Source: Dyadobacter sp. SG02 (GTDB lineage Bacteria > Bacteroidota > Bacteroidia > Cytophagales > Spirosomataceae). Taken from it: a stretch of 64,000 nucleotides of DNA. Each line of letters opens with the position of its first letter. Position 1 is the first letter of the stretch. The position numbers and the translations under genes are program-made. The stretch covers positions 1 to 64,000 of the forward strand of contig NZ_FNYL01000011.1 of assembly GCF_900109045.1 (NCBI RefSeq), in the 5' to 3' direction. The notes below the pieces were generated by a model. The model made no database searches, was not told the DNA's origin, and was given only the letters and a program-made list of their open reading frames with translations. Positions 43,405 through 51,910 of this stretch are shown piece after piece.

Positions 43405-45060
43405 CTACAGCAAAACGCCCCCTTTCCAGGGAATAAAATCATCCTGGCCGAGCTGCTGCGCTTTGGTCAGCTCGCCGCTGGCTACTTTGATCACATAATC
43501 GAGCAATGCTTCGGCATTTTGTTCGATCGTCTGCGTGCCGTCCACAACGGGGCCGCAATCGAAATCGATTACGTCGGGCATGCGTTGGGCAAGCGCCGAG
43601 TTGGTGGCCACTTTCGCTACCGGGCAGATCGGGTTGCCTGTCGGGGTGCCGAGGCCGGTGGTGAACAGGATAATGTTCGCTCCTGCCGCCGTTTGGCCCG
43701 TGGTCGCTTCCACGTCGTTGCCTGGCGTGCACACGAGGTGCAAACCTGATTCCGTCGCACGTTCGGTGTAATTCAAAACGTCGGAAACGTATGCATTACC
43801 GCCTTTCTTGGCTGCTCCTGCGGATTTGATGGCGTCGGTGATCAGTCCGTCCTTGATATTACCCGGCGACGGGTTGAATGCGAATGCCGAACCTACGGCT
43901 TCGGCCTTGCCTGCGTAGTCGCGCATGAGTTTTTCAAATTTCGCGGCCTTCTCTTCCGTTACGCAGCGGTTGAGTAGCTCCTGCTCCACCCCGTTCAGTT
44001 CAGGGAATTCAGCGAGAAGGGTTTGTCCACCCAATCCTACAACAAGGTCGGAAAGATGTCCAAGTACCGGGTTCGCCGAAATGCCTGAGAAACCATCCGA
44101 GCCACCACATTTAAGGCCCACTGAAAGTTTAGACAATGGTGCATCGGAGCGTTCGAACTCATTGATTTTGGTCAAACCCATGAAAGTTTCCTTGATCGCG
44201 CCTGACATCAATGAATATTCCGTGCCCTTCTGATGCTCGAATGCAAAGAATGGCTTGTTGAAATGCGGATCGCGTTTGCGGATTTCATCTTCCAGCGTTT
44301 TCAGCTCCGAATTCTGGCAACCGAGGCTCAGTACCGTGATACCCGCCACATTGGGATGCACCGCGTAAGCCGCGAAGAGCGAACATAATGTATTCGCATC
44401 CAGGCGCGTACCGCCGCATCCGCCCTCGTGTGTAAGGAATTTCACACCATCCACATTCTTGAACGGGCGTTCCGGTTTCCTTTTAGCGGATACCGGAGCG
44501 TCTACGAAAGTTTCCAGATTTTTGATCGTGCGCATATCGCCCTGTTGGTACAAATGCAGGAACTCGCGCACCTGGTCGCGGTACATATCGGTTTGCGCGT
44601 ACCCGAGCTCGCGCTCGAATGCGTCCTTCATGATAAGCACGTTGCGGTTCTCGCAAAAAACGAGGGGTACTACGAGCCAGTAGTTATACGTCCCCACACG
44701 GCCGTCTTCGCGATGGTACCCTTTGAATGTCCTGTTTTGCCAGTGGCTTACATCCGGCTGCGTGTATGAATAGGGCTTACGATTGGCAGTACTGTAATCG
44801 TGCGCGTCGTGTTTCAGATTGAATGTCGTGATCGGCTCTCCTTTTTTGATCGGCTGCGTGGCCCGTCCCACGAGCACGCCGTACATGATGATCGCACCGC
44901 CGGTGTCAATGTCCTCGGTGACGAATTTGTGCTTGGCCGAAACGCCGTATTGAAGATTGTAAATACTCCCCTCGTAGGTCACGTCCGCGCCTGCGGGCTG
45001 GTCGCGCAAGGCCACGATGACATTGTCGGAAGGGTGAACTTTCAGGAATTGGGACGCCAT
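43405..45060 (-). CDS. UxaA-family dehydratase (altronate dehydratase-like)
   Basis: A 551-residue, full-length UxaA-type sugar-acid dehydratase, from MASQFLKVHPSDN. The N-terminal SAF-type domain (about 1-100) and the long C-terminal catalytic domain are both present, with HEGGCGGTR, LGCQNSELKTLEDEI, LKCGGSDGFSGISANPVLG and the metal-site region FTTGLGTPTGNPICPV. UxaA removes water from D-altronate. Here the neighbours handle 6-deoxysugars, so it may act as an L-fuconate or L-rhamnonate dehydratase, replacing the enolase-type enzyme of other bacteria. Separated from the next gene by the REP-like array. Confidence 0.88.
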   Translation of the reverse strand: MASQFLKVHPSDNVIVALRDQPAGADVTYEGSIYNLQYGVSAKHKFVTEDIDTGGAIIMYGVLVGRATQPIKKGEPITTFNLKHDAHDYSTANRKPYSYTQPDVSHWQNRTFKGYHREDGRVGTYNYWLVVPLVFCENRNVLIMKDAFERELGYAQTDMYRDQVREFLHLYQQGDMRTIKNLETFVDAPVSAKRKPERPFKNVDGVKFLTHEGGCGGTRLDANTLCSLFAAYAVHPNVAGITVLSLGCQNSELKTLEDEIRKRDPHFNKPFFAFEHQKGTEYSLMSGAIKETFMGLTKINEFERSDAPLSKLSVGLKCGGSDGFSGISANPVLGHLSDLVVGLGGQTLLAEFPELNGVEQELLNRCVTEEKAAKFEKLMRDYAGKAEAVGSAFAFNPSPGNIKDGLITDAIKSAGAAKKGGNAYVSDVLNYTERATESGLHLVCTPGNDVEATTGQTAAGANIILFTTGLGTPTGNPICPVAKVATNSALAQRMPDVIDFDCGPVVDGTQTIEQNAEALLDYVIKVASGELTKAQQLGQDDFIPWKGGVLL

Positions 45061-45235
45061 ATTAATGTTCAGGTGAATGGTAATCTGGTATATTCTTCTG
45101 GTTTTCAACGATGCCAAATAGAATATATCAACAAAACAACAGAATTATTTGAATACAATGAACTCAGACATTAGCATTTTTTTCAACTATATTGGCATAT
45201 ATTTCTCTTTAACGGTTTTAACCATGTAATTATTT
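45061..45235. promoter_or_regulatory. Divergent control region of the deoxysugar block and araC
   Basis: This A/T-rich region separates the minus-strand dehydratase gene from the plus-strand araC. It contains ATGCCAA at 45111-45117 and its inverse TTGGCAT at 45192-45198, each next to AATATAT-type tracts. They could be half-sites for the AraC protein; this rests only on position and symmetry. Confidence 0.35.
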
Positions 45236-46144
45236 GTGAAACCGCAGCTACTTAAAGTCCCGAAAGGTTTACAAAAGTCTTTCAGCATCCGCCGCGACGT
45301 AGTGCTTTATTTTTACAATCGCTGGCATTACCACCCTGAATTAGAGCTCATTCACATCGAACAGGGCTCCGGCACACAGTTCGTAGGTGATAACATCCGA
45401 AGTTTCCAGAGCGGCGACCTGCTGCTGATCGGCCCCAACCTACCGCATTACTGGCGTTGCGATGAAAAGTACTTCCAGCGCGGCAGCCAGCTTTATGCAC
45501 AGGCTACTGTCGTCCATTTTTCGGAAGAAATTTTTGGTAAAAACTTCCTGGCGCTGCCTGAAAACAAGTCGATCCACGATTTGCTCGTGAAAGCCAGGCT
45601 TGGTATGAAGATACTCGGCGAAGGCACTGATAAAGTGAAAACGCTTTTGCACGAACTCCTCAACCAGACCAACGGCAACCCGATCATCGCATTAATGCAA
45701 ATACTCGAAACCCTGGCCCATTGTGAGGAAATCAATGTGCTCTCCAACACGCAGTACCAGAACGAGTATGACCAGTACGATACGGACCGCATCAACCACA
45801 TTTACCAGTATTCTATTTCCAACTTCCAGAAAAAGATCTCGATCGAGGAAATCGCCGAAGTCGCCAACATCAGCCCCCATTCGTTTTGCAGGTATTTCAA
45901 AAGCCGAAGTCGCAAAACCTACTCCCAATTTCTGCTCGAACTCCGAATCGGCCATGCGTGCAAGCTGTTATCCGAAAGCCGCATTCCGGTAGCGCAGGTT
46001 TGTTTCGAAAGCGGTTTCAACAATTTCGCCAACTTCAACAAATACTTCAAACTCCACACGGGTAAGAGCCCGATGCAATACCAGAAAGAATTCCGAAAAA
46101 TCCCCATTTCAGGCCACTTGCCCACTTTTAATACCACCTTATGA
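45236..46144 (+). CDS. AraC-family transcriptional regulator
   Basis: A 302-residue regulator. It has an N-terminal cupin sensor domain (about 20-100, with YFYNRWHYHPELELIHIEQG and GDLLLIGPNLPHYW) and a C-terminal double helix-turn-helix (about 190-290, with ISIEEIAEVANISPHSFCRYF and CFESGFNNFANFNKYFK). Cupin-type AraC proteins usually sense sugars. The start is GTG, since no ATG fits upstream of the conserved sequence. It is divergent from the deoxysugar block, the classic layout for its activator, but its stop overlaps the start of ade by 4 bp (ATGA). Confidence 0.92.
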   Translation: MKPQLLKVPKGLQKSFSIRRDVVLYFYNRWHYHPELELIHIEQGSGTQFVGDNIRSFQSGDLLLIGPNLPHYWRCDEKYFQRGSQLYAQATVVHFSEEIFGKNFLALPENKSIHDLLVKARLGMKILGEGTDKVKTLLHELLNQTNGNPIIALMQILETLAHCEEINVLSNTQYQNEYDQYDTDRINHIYQYSISNFQKKISIEEIAEVANISPHSFCRYFKSRSRKTYSQFLLELRIGHACKLLSESRIPVAQVCFESGFNNFANFNKYFKLHTGKSPMQYQKEFRKIPISGHLPTFNTTL

Positions 46145-47769
46145 AAGCCAACCTGATCAATATCTTCGAAAAAAGCATTCTGGAAGCCGAAATACATATT
46201 TCGGACAAGCATATTTCCAAAATTGAAATCACGGGCCCTGAAAACACTGCCCTACCTTATATATTACCCGGCTTCACGGACGCGCATGTGCACGTGGAAA
46301 GCTCGATGCTTACCCCCGCACAGTTCGCCCGGCTGGCTGTGGTACATGGGACGATCGCGACGGTATCCGACCCTCACGAAATCGCGAATGTACTCGGCGT
46401 GGAAGGCGTGTATTTCATGATCGAAGATGGCAAACGCGTTCCGTTCAAGTTTTGCTTCGGCGCGCCCTCGTGCGTACCTGCGACAGTTTTTGAAACCGCC
46501 GGCGCCGTTGTAGACGCCCGGCAGGTGGGTGAGCTTCTTGCCAGTGGGGATATCGGTTATCTGGCGGAAGTCATGAATTTCCCGGGGGTTTTGAATGAAG
46601 ATCCCGATATGATGGCGAAAATCAACTGGGCCAAACATTATAATAAGGTGATCGACGGCCACGCGCCGGGCCTGCGCGGCGAGGCCGCAAAGCGATATGC
46701 AAGTTTTGGAATCAGTACTGATCACGAATGCTTCACATATGCGGAAGCGCGCGAGAAGATTGACTATGGCGTCAAGATCCTGATCCGTGAGGGCAGCGCT
46801 GCGCGAAACTTCGATGCCCTGATCCCGCTGATCGACGAGTTTCCCGGACACATTATGTTCTGTTCCGACGACAAGCATCCCGACAATTTGGTGGAAGGAC
46901 ATATTAATGTACTCGTCAAACGCGCGCTGGCGCTGGGTTACGATCTCTGGAATGTACTGCAAGCCGCCTGCATTAATCCTGTACAGCATTATAGTCTAAA
47001 TGTAGGATTGCTGCGCGAAGGTGATTCCGCCGATTTTATACTGATAGACAATGTAAATGCATTCAATATCCTCGAAACCCGGATCGACGGCGAACCGGTA
47101 GCCACGCAGGGCACGTCGCTAATCCCCGATCTGCGCAGCGCACATCCCAACTATTTTGAATGCGAACGGAAAACTACGGCGGATTTTAAATATCCTGCAA
47201 AAAATTCCGAAACGCGGATCAGGGTGATCGAGGCTTTGGATGGTCAATTGGTTACAAATGAATGGATAACGGAAGCGAAAATTGTCGACGGCGCAATAGT
47301 ACCCGACCTGGAAAAAGACGTATTGAAGGTGACCGTCTTAAACCGTTATTCAGAGGCGCCGCCTGCGGTTGCATTCATTCGTAATTTTGGTTTAAAACAC
47401 GGAGCATTGGCCTCATCGGTCGCGCATGACTCACACAATATAATAAGTATAGGGTGCGATGACGAGAGCATTGCGCAGGCGGTGAACCTGGTGATCGAGG
47501 CCCGGGGTGGATTGTCGGCGGTGAGCGCAGGCGAGGAACATGTGATCGGTTTGCCGATCGCCGGATTGATGACTGACGAAGATGGTTACGAAGTGGCCGA
47601 AAGTTACACGAAACTCGACCGCTTCGCGAAGGAAACGCTCGGATCGACATTGAAATCACCATTTATGTCGCTGTCATTCATGGCGTTACTCGTGATACCA
47701 TCGCTGAAACTGAGCGACAAAGGCCTTTTTGATGGTGAAAACTTCCTATTTACCCCGGTAAGTTTATAG
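46141..47769 (+). CDS. ade: Adenine deaminase
   Basis: A 542-residue enzyme that converts adenine to hypoxanthine and ammonia in purine salvage. It has the metal-binding GFTDAHVHVESSMLTP, IDGHAPGLRGEAAKRY, STDHECFTYAEAREKI, HIMFCSDDKHPDNLVEGH, and the C-terminal cyclic domain with ALASSVAHDSHNIISIG. The start codon overlaps the araC stop (ATGA), implying coupled translation with the regulator. No purine transporter is adjacent. Confidence 0.95.
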   Translation: MKANLINIFEKSILEAEIHISDKHISKIEITGPENTALPYILPGFTDAHVHVESSMLTPAQFARLAVVHGTIATVSDPHEIANVLGVEGVYFMIEDGKRVPFKFCFGAPSCVPATVFETAGAVVDARQVGELLASGDIGYLAEVMNFPGVLNEDPDMMAKINWAKHYNKVIDGHAPGLRGEAAKRYASFGISTDHECFTYAEAREKIDYGVKILIREGSAARNFDALIPLIDEFPGHIMFCSDDKHPDNLVEGHINVLVKRALALGYDLWNVLQAACINPVQHYSLNVGLLREGDSADFILIDNVNAFNILETRIDGEPVATQGTSLIPDLRSAHPNYFECERKTTADFKYPAKNSETRIRVIEALDGQLVTNEWITEAKIVDGAIVPDLEKDVLKVTVLNRYSEAPPAVAFIRNFGLKHGALASSVAHDSHNIISIGCDDESIAQAVNLVIEARGGLSAVSAGEEHVIGLPIAGLMTDEDGYEVAESYTKLDRFAKETLGSTLKSPFMSLSFMALLVIPSLKLSDKGLFDGENFLFTPVSL

Positions 47770-47928
47770 AAAGCTGTGATTTTCGGGAAATAGTATCATT
47801 AACCTTTGAAATATAATTTTATGATGAAAATATTTTTAAAATATGTTTTTTTATAAATATATTTACAAGTGTAATAATGACATTATTCACAATCATTCCT
47901 AACCCCAATTCCAAATCCTTTCCAAACA

Positions 47929-48510
47929 ATGGCTCACCTACGCTACAAGCAAGAAGAAGAACTCTGTTTTTGGGATCAGTTCAGAAAAGGCGATGAAAAT
48001 GCCTACGCATGCCTCTACCGCTCTTACGTTCACATTCTTTACCAGTACTGTTCGCAATTCACGATCGACAAGCCTCTTATCAAGGATTGTATCCACGATT
48101 TGTTTGTAGAATTATGGAGAAACCGCATGACGCTCGGTGACACCACTTCGGTTCGCTTCTACCTGATGGCCTCCATCAAACGGAAATTGGTCCGCCATTT
48201 GAATGCACAGCAAAAGCATACCAGCAACGAAGATATCCCGGTTGAATACTGGCATATCAACACCCCTTCCCACGAAAACCACCTGATTTCGGAAGAGGAA
48301 TTCGAATCCACCAACCAGCACCTGAATGTAGCCATCAACGGCCTGCCACGCCGCCAGCGCGAGGCGATCTTCCTCAAATTCTACATGAACCTTAACAATC
48401 ACGAGATCGCAGATTTGATGAAAATAAATATACAATCGGTATATAACCTGGTTTTTGGTGCATTGGGTAACCTGAAAAAACAGATGACACTGGACAGGCT
48501 GACTTTTTGA
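47929..48510 (+). CDS. ECF RNA polymerase sigma factor
   Basis: A 193-residue ECF-type sigma factor. Region 2 includes FRKGDENAYACLYRSYVHIL and DCIHDLFVELWRNR; region 4 includes LPRRQREAIFLKFYMNLNNHEIADLM and NIQSVYNLVFGALGNLKK. In Bacteroidota such factors are usually followed by a FecR-type anti-sigma factor and a TonB receptor; neither is present here, so it is an orphan. The roughly 160-bp leader is extremely A/T-rich. A strong terminator follows, so it is a single-gene unit. Confidence 0.93.
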   Translation: MAHLRYKQEEELCFWDQFRKGDENAYACLYRSYVHILYQYCSQFTIDKPLIKDCIHDLFVELWRNRMTLGDTTSVRFYLMASIKRKLVRHLNAQQKHTSNEDIPVEYWHINTPSHENHLISEEEFESTNQHLNVAINGLPRRQREAIFLKFYMNLNNHEIADLMKINIQSVYNLVFGALGNLKKQMTLDRLTF

Positions 48511-48547
48511 TAGTCGTCTGTTTAAACGTTTAAATACATTCTCGGAA

Positions 48548-48577
48548 AGCGCGGCGAACCAGGCCGCGCTTTTTTTG
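48548..48577 (+). terminator. Terminator after the ECF sigma factor gene
   Basis: AGCGCGGC (48548-48555) pairs with GCCGCGCT (48563-48570) around a 7-nt loop and is followed by seven T residues. Confidence 0.88.
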
Positions 48578-48624
48578 TGTTAAATTTACCTTACATTAAC
48601 AGGCTAGATTCCGACACTTCACCT

Positions 48625-49896
48625 ATGAACCAGATGACCACGCCCCTCGCCGAACGCCTCCGTCCCCGGACGCTGGACGATTTTGTGGGGCAGGAAAAAC
48701 TACTCGGCCCGAAAGGACCGTTAAGGCGCGCCATTTTACAGAATGCTATTCCCTCGATGATCTTCTGGGGACCTCCCGGCGTGGGGAAAACGACCCTCGC
48801 ATTGCTCATCGCGGAAACCACCAAACGGCAGTTCTACAACCTCAGCGCCATCAGCTCGGGTGTGAAGGATTTACGCGAAGTACTGGCGAGGCCGTCAGGT
48901 TTGTTCCCGGCCATTCTTTTTATTGACGAAATTCACCGTTACAACAAAAGTCAGCAGGACGCATTGCTCGGTGCGGTGGAAAAAGGACAGGTGACATTGA
49001 TCGGCGCCACGACCGAAAACCCGTCGTTCGAGATCAATTCCGCATTGTTGTCGCGTTGCCAGGTATATATTCTCGAAGCATTTGGTGAAAAGGAATTGAA
49101 AGGCCTCATTGCCCGTGCTTTGGAAAAAGACCCATGGCTGAAAGAAAGGAATATCAAATTTGCTTCCTATGATGCATTGCTGCGCCTCTCCGGCGGCGAC
49201 GGCCGTAAGTTACTGAACCTGCTCGAACTGGTAGTATTGGGTAAAGGCGAAGCGAAAAAAATCGAAATCACCGACGAATGGGTTACCGAGGTGGCGCAAC
49301 AGAACATTGCGCGTTATGATAAATCGGGGGAGCAGCATTATGACATTATTTCGGCGTTCATCAAATCACTTCGCGGCAGCGACCCGAATGGCGCGGTTTA
49401 CTGGATGGCGCGGATGATCGTCGCGGGTGAAGATCCGTCGTTCATTGCCCGCAGAATGCTGATCATGGCTTCGGAAGACATCGGTAACGCCAACCCGACG
49501 GCGATGATCATGGCCAATGCTTGCATGCAGGCGGTGAATGTGGTCGGCTACCCCGAATGTCGCATTATCCTTTCCCAAACGGCGGTTTACCTCGCCACGT
49601 CGCCGAAAAGCAATGCGAGCTACATGGCGATCGGCGAGGCTATCGAGGCGGCCACGCGTACCGCGCACCTGCCCGTGCCCCTGCACCTGCGTAATGCACC
49701 TACGAAGCTGATGAAGCAGATCGGTTATGGGAAAGATTACAAGTATTCACACGATTTTGAAGGGAATTTCGCCAGGCAGGATTTTCTGCCGGACGAATTG
49801 AAAGGCACCAAATTCTTCGAGCCGGGAAGAAATGCGCGCGAAGAAGAGATTCGCAAAAAGCTGCAACACTGGTGGGGCGACTGGTACGGTTACTGA
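48625..49896 (+). CDS. rarA: RarA (MgsA), replication-associated recombination ATPase
   Basis: A 423-residue AAA+ protein of the clamp-loader-like RarA family, acting at stalled forks. TPLAERLRPRTLDDFVGQEKLLG is the conserved N-terminus, GPPGVGKTTLALLIAE the Walker A, AILFIDEIHRYNKSQQD the Walker B, and ATTENPSFEINSALLSRC sensor 1. The C-terminal domain has GSDPNGAVYWMARMIVAGED and ASEDIGNANP. I chose the ATG giving MNQMTTPLAERL; a second ATG three codons later is equally plausible. The last 7 bp overlap the convergent small gene. Confidence 0.95.
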   Translation: MNQMTTPLAERLRPRTLDDFVGQEKLLGPKGPLRRAILQNAIPSMIFWGPPGVGKTTLALLIAETTKRQFYNLSAISSGVKDLREVLARPSGLFPAILFIDEIHRYNKSQQDALLGAVEKGQVTLIGATTENPSFEINSALLSRCQVYILEAFGEKELKGLIARALEKDPWLKERNIKFASYDALLRLSGGDGRKLLNLLELVVLGKGEAKKIEITDEWVTEVAQQNIARYDKSGEQHYDIISAFIKSLRGSDPNGAVYWMARMIVAGEDPSFIARRMLIMASEDIGNANPTAMIMANACMQAVNVVGYPECRIILSQTAVYLATSPKSNASYMAIGEAIEAATRTAHLPVPLHLRNAPTKLMKQIGYGKDYKYSHDFEGNFARQDFLPDELKGTKFFEPGRNAREEEIRKKLQHWWGDWYGY

Positions 49897-50141
49897 CCGT
49901 CGCGTTGCGTGCGCTTCTCTTCGAACTTCTCAAAAGAGAGATTGGGCGTGGATACGTCCGGCTTGGATACGTCAATATCCTCGTTTTCAACCGGTTTTGC
50001 AAGATCATTTTTTAGTTTCTCGGCCAGTTTACGGAGGTTCTCGTCGGTTTCCATCCTTTGTACATAATCGGAAAGCGACTCCGCCCCGGGGGTACCGGCG
50101 GCATTATCGGGATCGATCGTATCGGCGTTTAGCTGTTCCAT
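49890..50141 (-). CDS. Small acidic hypothetical protein
   Basis: An 83-residue protein counted from MEQLNADTIDPDN; an alternative ATG lies eight codons upstream. It is acidic and rich in Asn, Asp and Pro with one likely helix (SLSDYVQRMETDENLRKLAEKLKNDL, split here as residues about 23-48) and a disordered tail SKPDVSTPNLSFEKFEE. I recognise no domain. It is convergent with rarA, with overlapping ends, and divergent from the YfbU-like gene. It could be a real small gene, since the codon pattern is Bacteroidota-like and no longer frame competes. Confidence 0.6.
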   Translation of the reverse strand: MEQLNADTIDPDNAAGTPGAESLSDYVQRMETDENLRKLAEKLKNDLAKPVENEDIDVSKPDVSTPNLSFEKFEEKRTQRDGQ

Positions 50142-50275
50142 AGTTGAGTTGAAATGAATGTTCACGCGCTAATGTACAGGCTTACTGAACAATGCTCCCG
50201 TAAAGGAGCAAACTTTCCGGAATATTGCAAGCGATGCCGGCGCAAAATATTCCTAATACCATTAACTTGCTGAAA

Positions 50276-50839
50276 ATGACGAATCACCTTTATATGATCC
50301 CTGAAAGTATTTCCCTCATTGATAGACAACTGCTAATCAACCAATGTAGAATCCTCTCCGTCATTGGGAACGAAAAAGAACGCGAACTTTACGAAAAGAG
50401 GATTGAAATACTCGAAAAAGGCTATACCGGTCTTTATCCCAAGGTATTCAATAACCTGTATGAAGAGGTTCCCCTGAGCGTCTACAACGAAATTTCCGAC
50501 ATCATGAAGATGTACAGCCGCATCAACGACTCCATTCGATTGTTACCGGAAGCCGATAAAGAGTTACTGGATCTGGCGTCGCTCGAATTCGAAGGATTCG
50601 ATCAGGATAGCGGAATGCATTATTATATGATGTCATATCTGGTCGACCGGATGGATGAGCACGGCGAGTACAAAGGCCGTGAATTAAAGTCTCATAAAAG
50701 CAATTCACTGATTAAATACAACCGCATGCTTTCCATCTATTTCGATTACGAAAATGCGGAAAAGCGGCAATATTCAGCGCTGGATTTACAAAAGTTCATC
50801 GACCAGGTCCGAGCGATAGTAGTTGATACTCAGGCATGA
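50276..50839 (+). CDS. YfbU-family protein
   Basis: A 187-residue protein that matches the YfbU family as I know it from Enterobacteria: LIDRQLLINQCRILSVIG near the start, YEKRIEILEKGYTGLY, VYNEISDIMKMYSRINDSI, LEFEGFDQDSGMHYYMMSYLV, LIKYNRMLSIYFDY, and LDLQKFIDQVRAI at the end. The function of YfbU is not settled; in E. coli it has been connected with cell death under stress. Several ATGs exist from 50225 on; the choice of 50276 leaves a short lead before the family region. Spread outside Enterobacteria by transfer is plausible. Confidence 0.75.
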   Translation: MTNHLYMIPESISLIDRQLLINQCRILSVIGNEKERELYEKRIEILEKGYTGLYPKVFNNLYEEVPLSVYNEISDIMKMYSRINDSIRLLPEADKELLDLASLEFEGFDQDSGMHYYMMSYLVDRMDEHGEYKGRELKSHKSNSLIKYNRMLSIYFDYENAEKRQYSALDLQKFIDQVRAIVVDTQA

Positions 50840-50992
50840 TACGTAACCGCGAACCGAATAGTAAAAACATATTATCCAACGGCTACAAAAAATATTATTT
50901 CGTAAACAAAAAACAATGTTTTGAATAAAGAAATCATTAAGTTTGTATCGAAAACCCGTCAAACGGTTTTCAATAACGTTGAGTAAAATCAG

Positions 50993-51027
50993 ACATCCCG
51001 GTTACTTTGTAATTGGGATGTTTTTTT
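50993..51027 (+). terminator. Terminator in the gap after the YfbU-family gene
   Basis: ACATCCC (50993-50999) pairs with GGGATGT (51015-51021), followed by six further T residues. It lies about 155 bp after the YfbU stop, in a gap otherwise without recognisable features, and just before the 3' end of the convergent small membrane-protein gene. Confidence 0.75.
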
Positions 51028-51037
51028 ATACTCCTGC

Positions 51038-51232
51038 TTAATGAAGCTGCATTTTACGAACCCTGTTGGCGTTGCGTTTGAGGAACAAGCGGTCGCTCAG
51101 GGAATAGCGGGCATTAGCGCTGCGCGTTTTCAAGTCGAACACAAGCCAGAACCCACCGGCCGCCGCGCCAAAAAGAGCGATCATCGCCAGAACCGGCGCG
51201 ATATTGTAGAGATTTTGAAGTAACTGTGCCAT
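51038..51232 (-). CDS. Small membrane protein
   Basis: A 64-residue protein with one membrane helix (about 10-32, IAPVLAMIALFGAAAGGFWLV) and a basic C-terminal tail with SLSDRLFLKRNANRVRKM. No family recognised. Supported by the clean hydrophobic segment and its position between a terminator and an intergenic space; a plus-strand open frame of similar length overlaps but has no such structure. Confidence 0.55.
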   Translation of the reverse strand: MAQLLQNLYNIAPVLAMIALFGAAAGGFWLVFDLKTRSANARYSLSDRLFLKRNANRVRKMQLH

Positions 51233-51307
51233 AGTATCCGCTGTCAGTCAGGTTTGGCGGATAAACTTAAAAAATCGTACCAGCCAGGCACAATTGCCGC
51301 ACGGTTA

Positions 51308-51802
51308 CTATCTTGCGCTGAGGACTTTTACATTACACCCCACTACCGCATTATTGACGTAACCAACGCTCAGATCGGATATTTTCGTGGATTTCTTTGC
51401 CGGGATCGGCTTTTTGATGGTGACGACCTTCGAAGTCACCACGGCCTGTACGTCGTTGAGGTATTTAAATTCCACTTCCACACTTTTCACCGTTGTTGCT
51501 GATGTGTTTTCAATCACCATATTGTGGATCGCAAGCCCGCCAACCTGGTGCCATTCGTTGCTGGTTACCAGTATTTGAGCAGCCAGCTCCTCCGACCGCC
51601 CCATGCTGATCTGCAGGGAATCACCGGAGTTCAGCACTTTTGTTTCGGTCTTCACCGGTTCCTTCCGTTTCAGGAAGTCGAGTTGCTTATAGTAGTACAG
51701 AATATAAATGAAGGCGCAAACGGGGATAATCGCGCTGGCCCATTTCAATGCCGGAATCAGGACCTTTTTAAACTTGCTTTTTCTACCTCTTTTGCTGGGC
51801 AT
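51308..51802 (-). CDS. Membrane-anchored protein with a beta-sandwich-like domain
   Basis: A 164-residue protein. A strongly basic N-terminus (MPSKRGRKSKFKK) precedes one membrane helix (about 17-37) and an extracytoplasmic domain rich in Val/Ile strands: LAIHNMVIENTSATTVKSVE, VEFKYLNDVQAVVTSKVV, and ending VGCNVKVLSAR. The NTSxxxVKxVEVEFxY pattern resembles FxLYD-type domains. The function is unknown. Confidence 0.75.
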   Translation of the reverse strand: MPSKRGRKSKFKKVLIPALKWASAIIPVCAFIYILYYYKQLDFLKRKEPVKTETKVLNSGDSLQISMGRSEELAAQILVTSNEWHQVGGLAIHNMVIENTSATTVKSVEVEFKYLNDVQAVVTSKVVTIKKPIPAKKSTKISDLSVGYVNNAVVGCNVKVLSAR

Positions 51803-51910
51803 AATTAAAATAACGTTGGTAATCGGGATACTTTAAAGTTTCAAAGATACCGCTCTGCCGGTTCAAAAAAAGTAGTTGGTTCCGCTTTTTGGAATTCGGC
51901 TGATAAAAAA

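Noticed and set aside
42994..43749. Open frames of up to 251 codons across the 123-bp repeats
   Set aside because: They arise because the repeat period is a multiple of three. The translation is a repeat of one 41-residue unit made from hairpin sequence, and the tail runs antisense to the dehydratase gene.
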